From the NCBI GenBank assembly GCA_910587675.1, contig CAJUMU010000009.1:1-64000 (forward strand): a stretch of 64,000 bases of DNA, in the 5' to 3' direction. This DNA comes from an uncultured Alistipes sp. Lineage in GTDB: Bacteria > Bacteroidota > Bacteroidia > Bacteroidales > Rikenellaceae. A program made the position numbers and the translations under genes. The notes below the pieces were generated by a model that did no database searches, was not told where the DNA came from, and worked only from the letters and a program-made list of their open reading frames with translations. Shown here one piece after another: positions 62,493 through 64,000 of the stretch (positions are counted from its first letter, which is position 1; each line of letters begins with the position of its first letter).

Positions 62493-63359
62493 ATGAAATT
62501 CGAAAAATATCGCTCGATTTTCGGCGATGAGGAGCTCGCGGAGCGTCTGCGCCGCATCCGTCATGTCGCGCTCGACATGGACGGCACGATCTACATGGGC
62601 AAGTCGCTCTTCGACTGCACCAAACCGTTTCTGGCGAGTCTCCGCGAGATGGGGATAACCTACTCGTTCCTGACCAACAACCCGTCGAGATCGATCGACG
62701 ACTATCTGCGTAAACTCGCCGCGCTCGGCATCGAGGCCGCGGCCGAGGAGATGTACACCACCTCGCTGGCCGCCATCGATTACATCCGCAACCGATACCC
62801 CTCGGCACGGCGATTGTTTCTGTTGGGTACGCCGAGCATGATATCGGAGTTCGAGAAGGCGGGCTTCGAATCGACCTCCGACGATCCCGACGACGTGCCC
62901 GACGCGGTGGTCGCGGCGTTCGACATGACGCTTGGTTACGACCGTCTGTGCCGCGCCGCGTGGTGGGTGTCGCAGGGGCTGCCCTACATAGCCACCAACC
63001 CCGACCGCGTGTGCCCCACCGACCAACGGGTGGTGCTGGTCGACTGCGGTTCGATTTGCAAGTGCATCGAACATGCCACGGGACGATGCCCCGACATAAC
63101 GCTCGGCAAGCCCGACCCCAACATGCTGACGGGCATAGAGCGTCGTTACGGATTGCAGCCCGACCGCATCGCCATGGTGGGCGACCGCATCTACACCGAT
63201 ATCGAGATGGCGCACAACGCAGGTGCGATGGGCGTTCTGGTGCTTTCGGGCGAGACGACGCTCGACGTGGCCGACGCCGCGCCCCGCCAACCCGAGATCA
63301 TCGCCGACAATATCGGCGTGCTGGGCGAATTGCTGCGCAAGGCGCACGGGAGGGAGTAG
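62493..63359 (+). CDS. HAD superfamily IIA phosphatase (NagD-like)
   Basis: 288 residues. Hydrolyses small phosphate esters; the natural substrate is unknown. HAD motif I is ALDMDGTIY with Asp28 and Asp30, motif II the TNNPSRS segment, motif III the Lys in LGKPDPNML and motif IV MVGDRIYTDIEMA. The C2-type cap of class IIA lies between them (about 90-200). It starts 19 bases after the SPOR gene and closes the group begun by menG. Confidence 0.92.
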   Translation: MKFEKYRSIFGDEELAERLRRIRHVALDMDGTIYMGKSLFDCTKPFLASLREMGITYSFLTNNPSRSIDDYLRKLAALGIEAAAEEMYTTSLAAIDYIRNRYPSARRLFLLGTPSMISEFEKAGFESTSDDPDDVPDAVVAAFDMTLGYDRLCRAAWWVSQGLPYIATNPDRVCPTDQRVVLVDCGSICKCIEHATGRCPDITLGKPDPNMLTGIERRYGLQPDRIAMVGDRIYTDIEMAHNAGAMGVLVLSGETTLDVADAAPRQPEIIADNIGVLGELLRKAHGRE

Positions 63360-63370
63360 ATTTATTCTTC

Positions 63371-63466
63371 GACATCGCATCGCGATGTCGGCAGTTCGCC
63401 GCCACCCCGCGCGGCGGACTGCAACTCGCCGCAAGGCTCGTGCGTCCTCCGCTGTCGGCGAACAGC
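63371..63466 (+). repeat. palindromic repeat, family R2
   Basis: It has GACATCGC-atc-GCGATGTC (63371-63389), then GCAGTTCGCCGCC...GGCGGACTGC (63391-63422), and GCTGT-N6-ACAGC (63451-63466). The first two modules match 31060-31111, the last matches 22511-22590. Confidence 0.75.
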
Positions 63467-63507
63467 CGATATGGCAACGTGAACGACACAATAGGAATAT
63501 ATTTGCT

Positions 63508-64000
63508 ATGAACTATCTTCTTCTCCTTGTCGGCCTCGCGCTTTTGGCCGTGTGCGCCGAGATGCTCACCCGCGGCTCGACGGCTTTGGCGGCGCGTTTC
63601 CGCGTGCCCGAGTTCATCGTGGGCCTGACGGTGGTGGCCGTCGGCACGTCGATGCCCGAACTCACCGTAAGCGTCTTGTCGGCCGCCGAGGGCAGCGGCG
63701 CGATGTCGATAGGCAACGTGACGGGCTCCAATCTGTTCAACACGTTAGTCATTCTGGGCGTCTGCGCCGTGATAAGGCCGCTGGTCTTCACCCGCGAGAA
63801 CATCCGCCGCGACATTCCGATCTGCATCGGCGCGTCGCTGGCGCTGGCAGCCGTCATATTCGGCGACCGGACGGTGCGCGAAGCGGGCGGCAGTATAGGC
63901 CGCGCGGAGGGCGTGGCGATGCTCGCGGCGTATGTGGCGGTGATAATCTGGTCGATCCGCGCGGCGCGGCGCGACGGACCTACAGCCGAGGCGCGCGACG
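63508..64000 (+). CDS. Na+/Ca2+ antiporter (CaCA family), N-terminal part
   Basis: The first 164 residues are visible; the gene runs off the window edge. Starting MNYLLLLVGLALL, it shows hydrophobic helices and the alpha-1 repeat of the calcium/cation exchangers with VGTSMPEL and GNVTGSNLFN, which line the ion path. The second repeat should lie beyond the window. The product should swap Na+ for Ca2+ at the inner membrane. It lies behind the R2 repeat, 148 bases after the HAD gene. Confidence 0.88.
   Translation, partial: MNYLLLLVGLALLAVCAEMLTRGSTALAARFRVPEFIVGLTVVAVGTSMPELTVSVLSAAEGSGAMSIGNVTGSNLFNTLVILGVCAVIRPLVFTRENIRRDIPICIGASLALAAVIFGDRTVREAGGSIGRAEGVAMLAAYVAVIIWSIRAARRDGPTAEARD

Overview
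The window is GC-rich (roughly 60 percent by eye) chromosomal DNA from a member of the Bacteroidota, most likely order Bacteroidales; an Alistipes/Rikenellaceae-type genome is my best guess, but no 16S rRNA or tRNA is present to fix it. The evidence is a CarboxypepD_reg-type TonB-dependent receptor, DUF4876, DUF6850, DUF4488 and DUF4924 families, an S46 dipeptidyl-peptidase, GldE, an EF-G2 paralogue, a Bacteroidota-type bL34, ribosome-binding sites without an obvious AGGAGG, and many matches to the Bacteroidota promoter (TTTG or TTG, 19-20 bases, TAnnTTTG).

Layout. 1-7063: an EnvC-like protein, a TPR protein and pheS on the minus strand, divergent from a patatin/beta-barrel outer-membrane protein. 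7064-7908: a gene-free island full of palindromic repeats. 7909-17600: EF-G2, then glycosyltransferase and comEC (minus), then cdd, an RluA-family pseudouridine synthase, dtd, a NUC1-type nuclease, a two-domain DUF4488 protein, DUF4924 and rpmH. 17747-24141: priA, comF and dnaB (replication and phosphoribosyltransferase functions), then yifB. 24156-31020: a truncated division/cell-wall cluster: a small membrane protein, murG, murC, ftsQ, ftsA, ftsZ. 31167-33171: gldE and a phosphopantetheinyl transferase.

33600-46161 is the most unusual region. One apparent operon encodes a TonB-dependent receptor, a DUF4876 lipoprotein, a DUF6850 outer-membrane barrel, and three tandem paralogous exported clan CD (gingipain/C25-like) cysteine-peptidase candidates, each with a C-terminal HEAT-like helical domain. 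It has a consensus promoter and ends at a strong bidirectional terminator. I propose it as a candidate undescribed envelope protease/transport system.

46182-52931: a small lipoprotein and a GH95 fucosidase-like lipoprotein (minus), divergent from kdgK, eda and an MFS transporter, which together fit hexuronate/KDG catabolism. 53069-59188 (minus): an S46 dipeptidyl-peptidase 7, and an operon of a zinc metallopeptidase, an SGNH hydrolase and an MBOAT acyltransferase. 59433-64000: a LolC/E-FtsX-type permease, menG, an LEA14-like lipoprotein, a SPOR-domain protein, a HAD-IIA phosphatase, and the start of a Na+/Ca2+ antiporter cut off by the window edge.

At least four families of short palindromic intergenic repeats are scattered through the window, and one 162-bp segment before eda resembles a MITE. 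I saw no CRISPR array, tRNA, rRNA, transposase or prophage gene.
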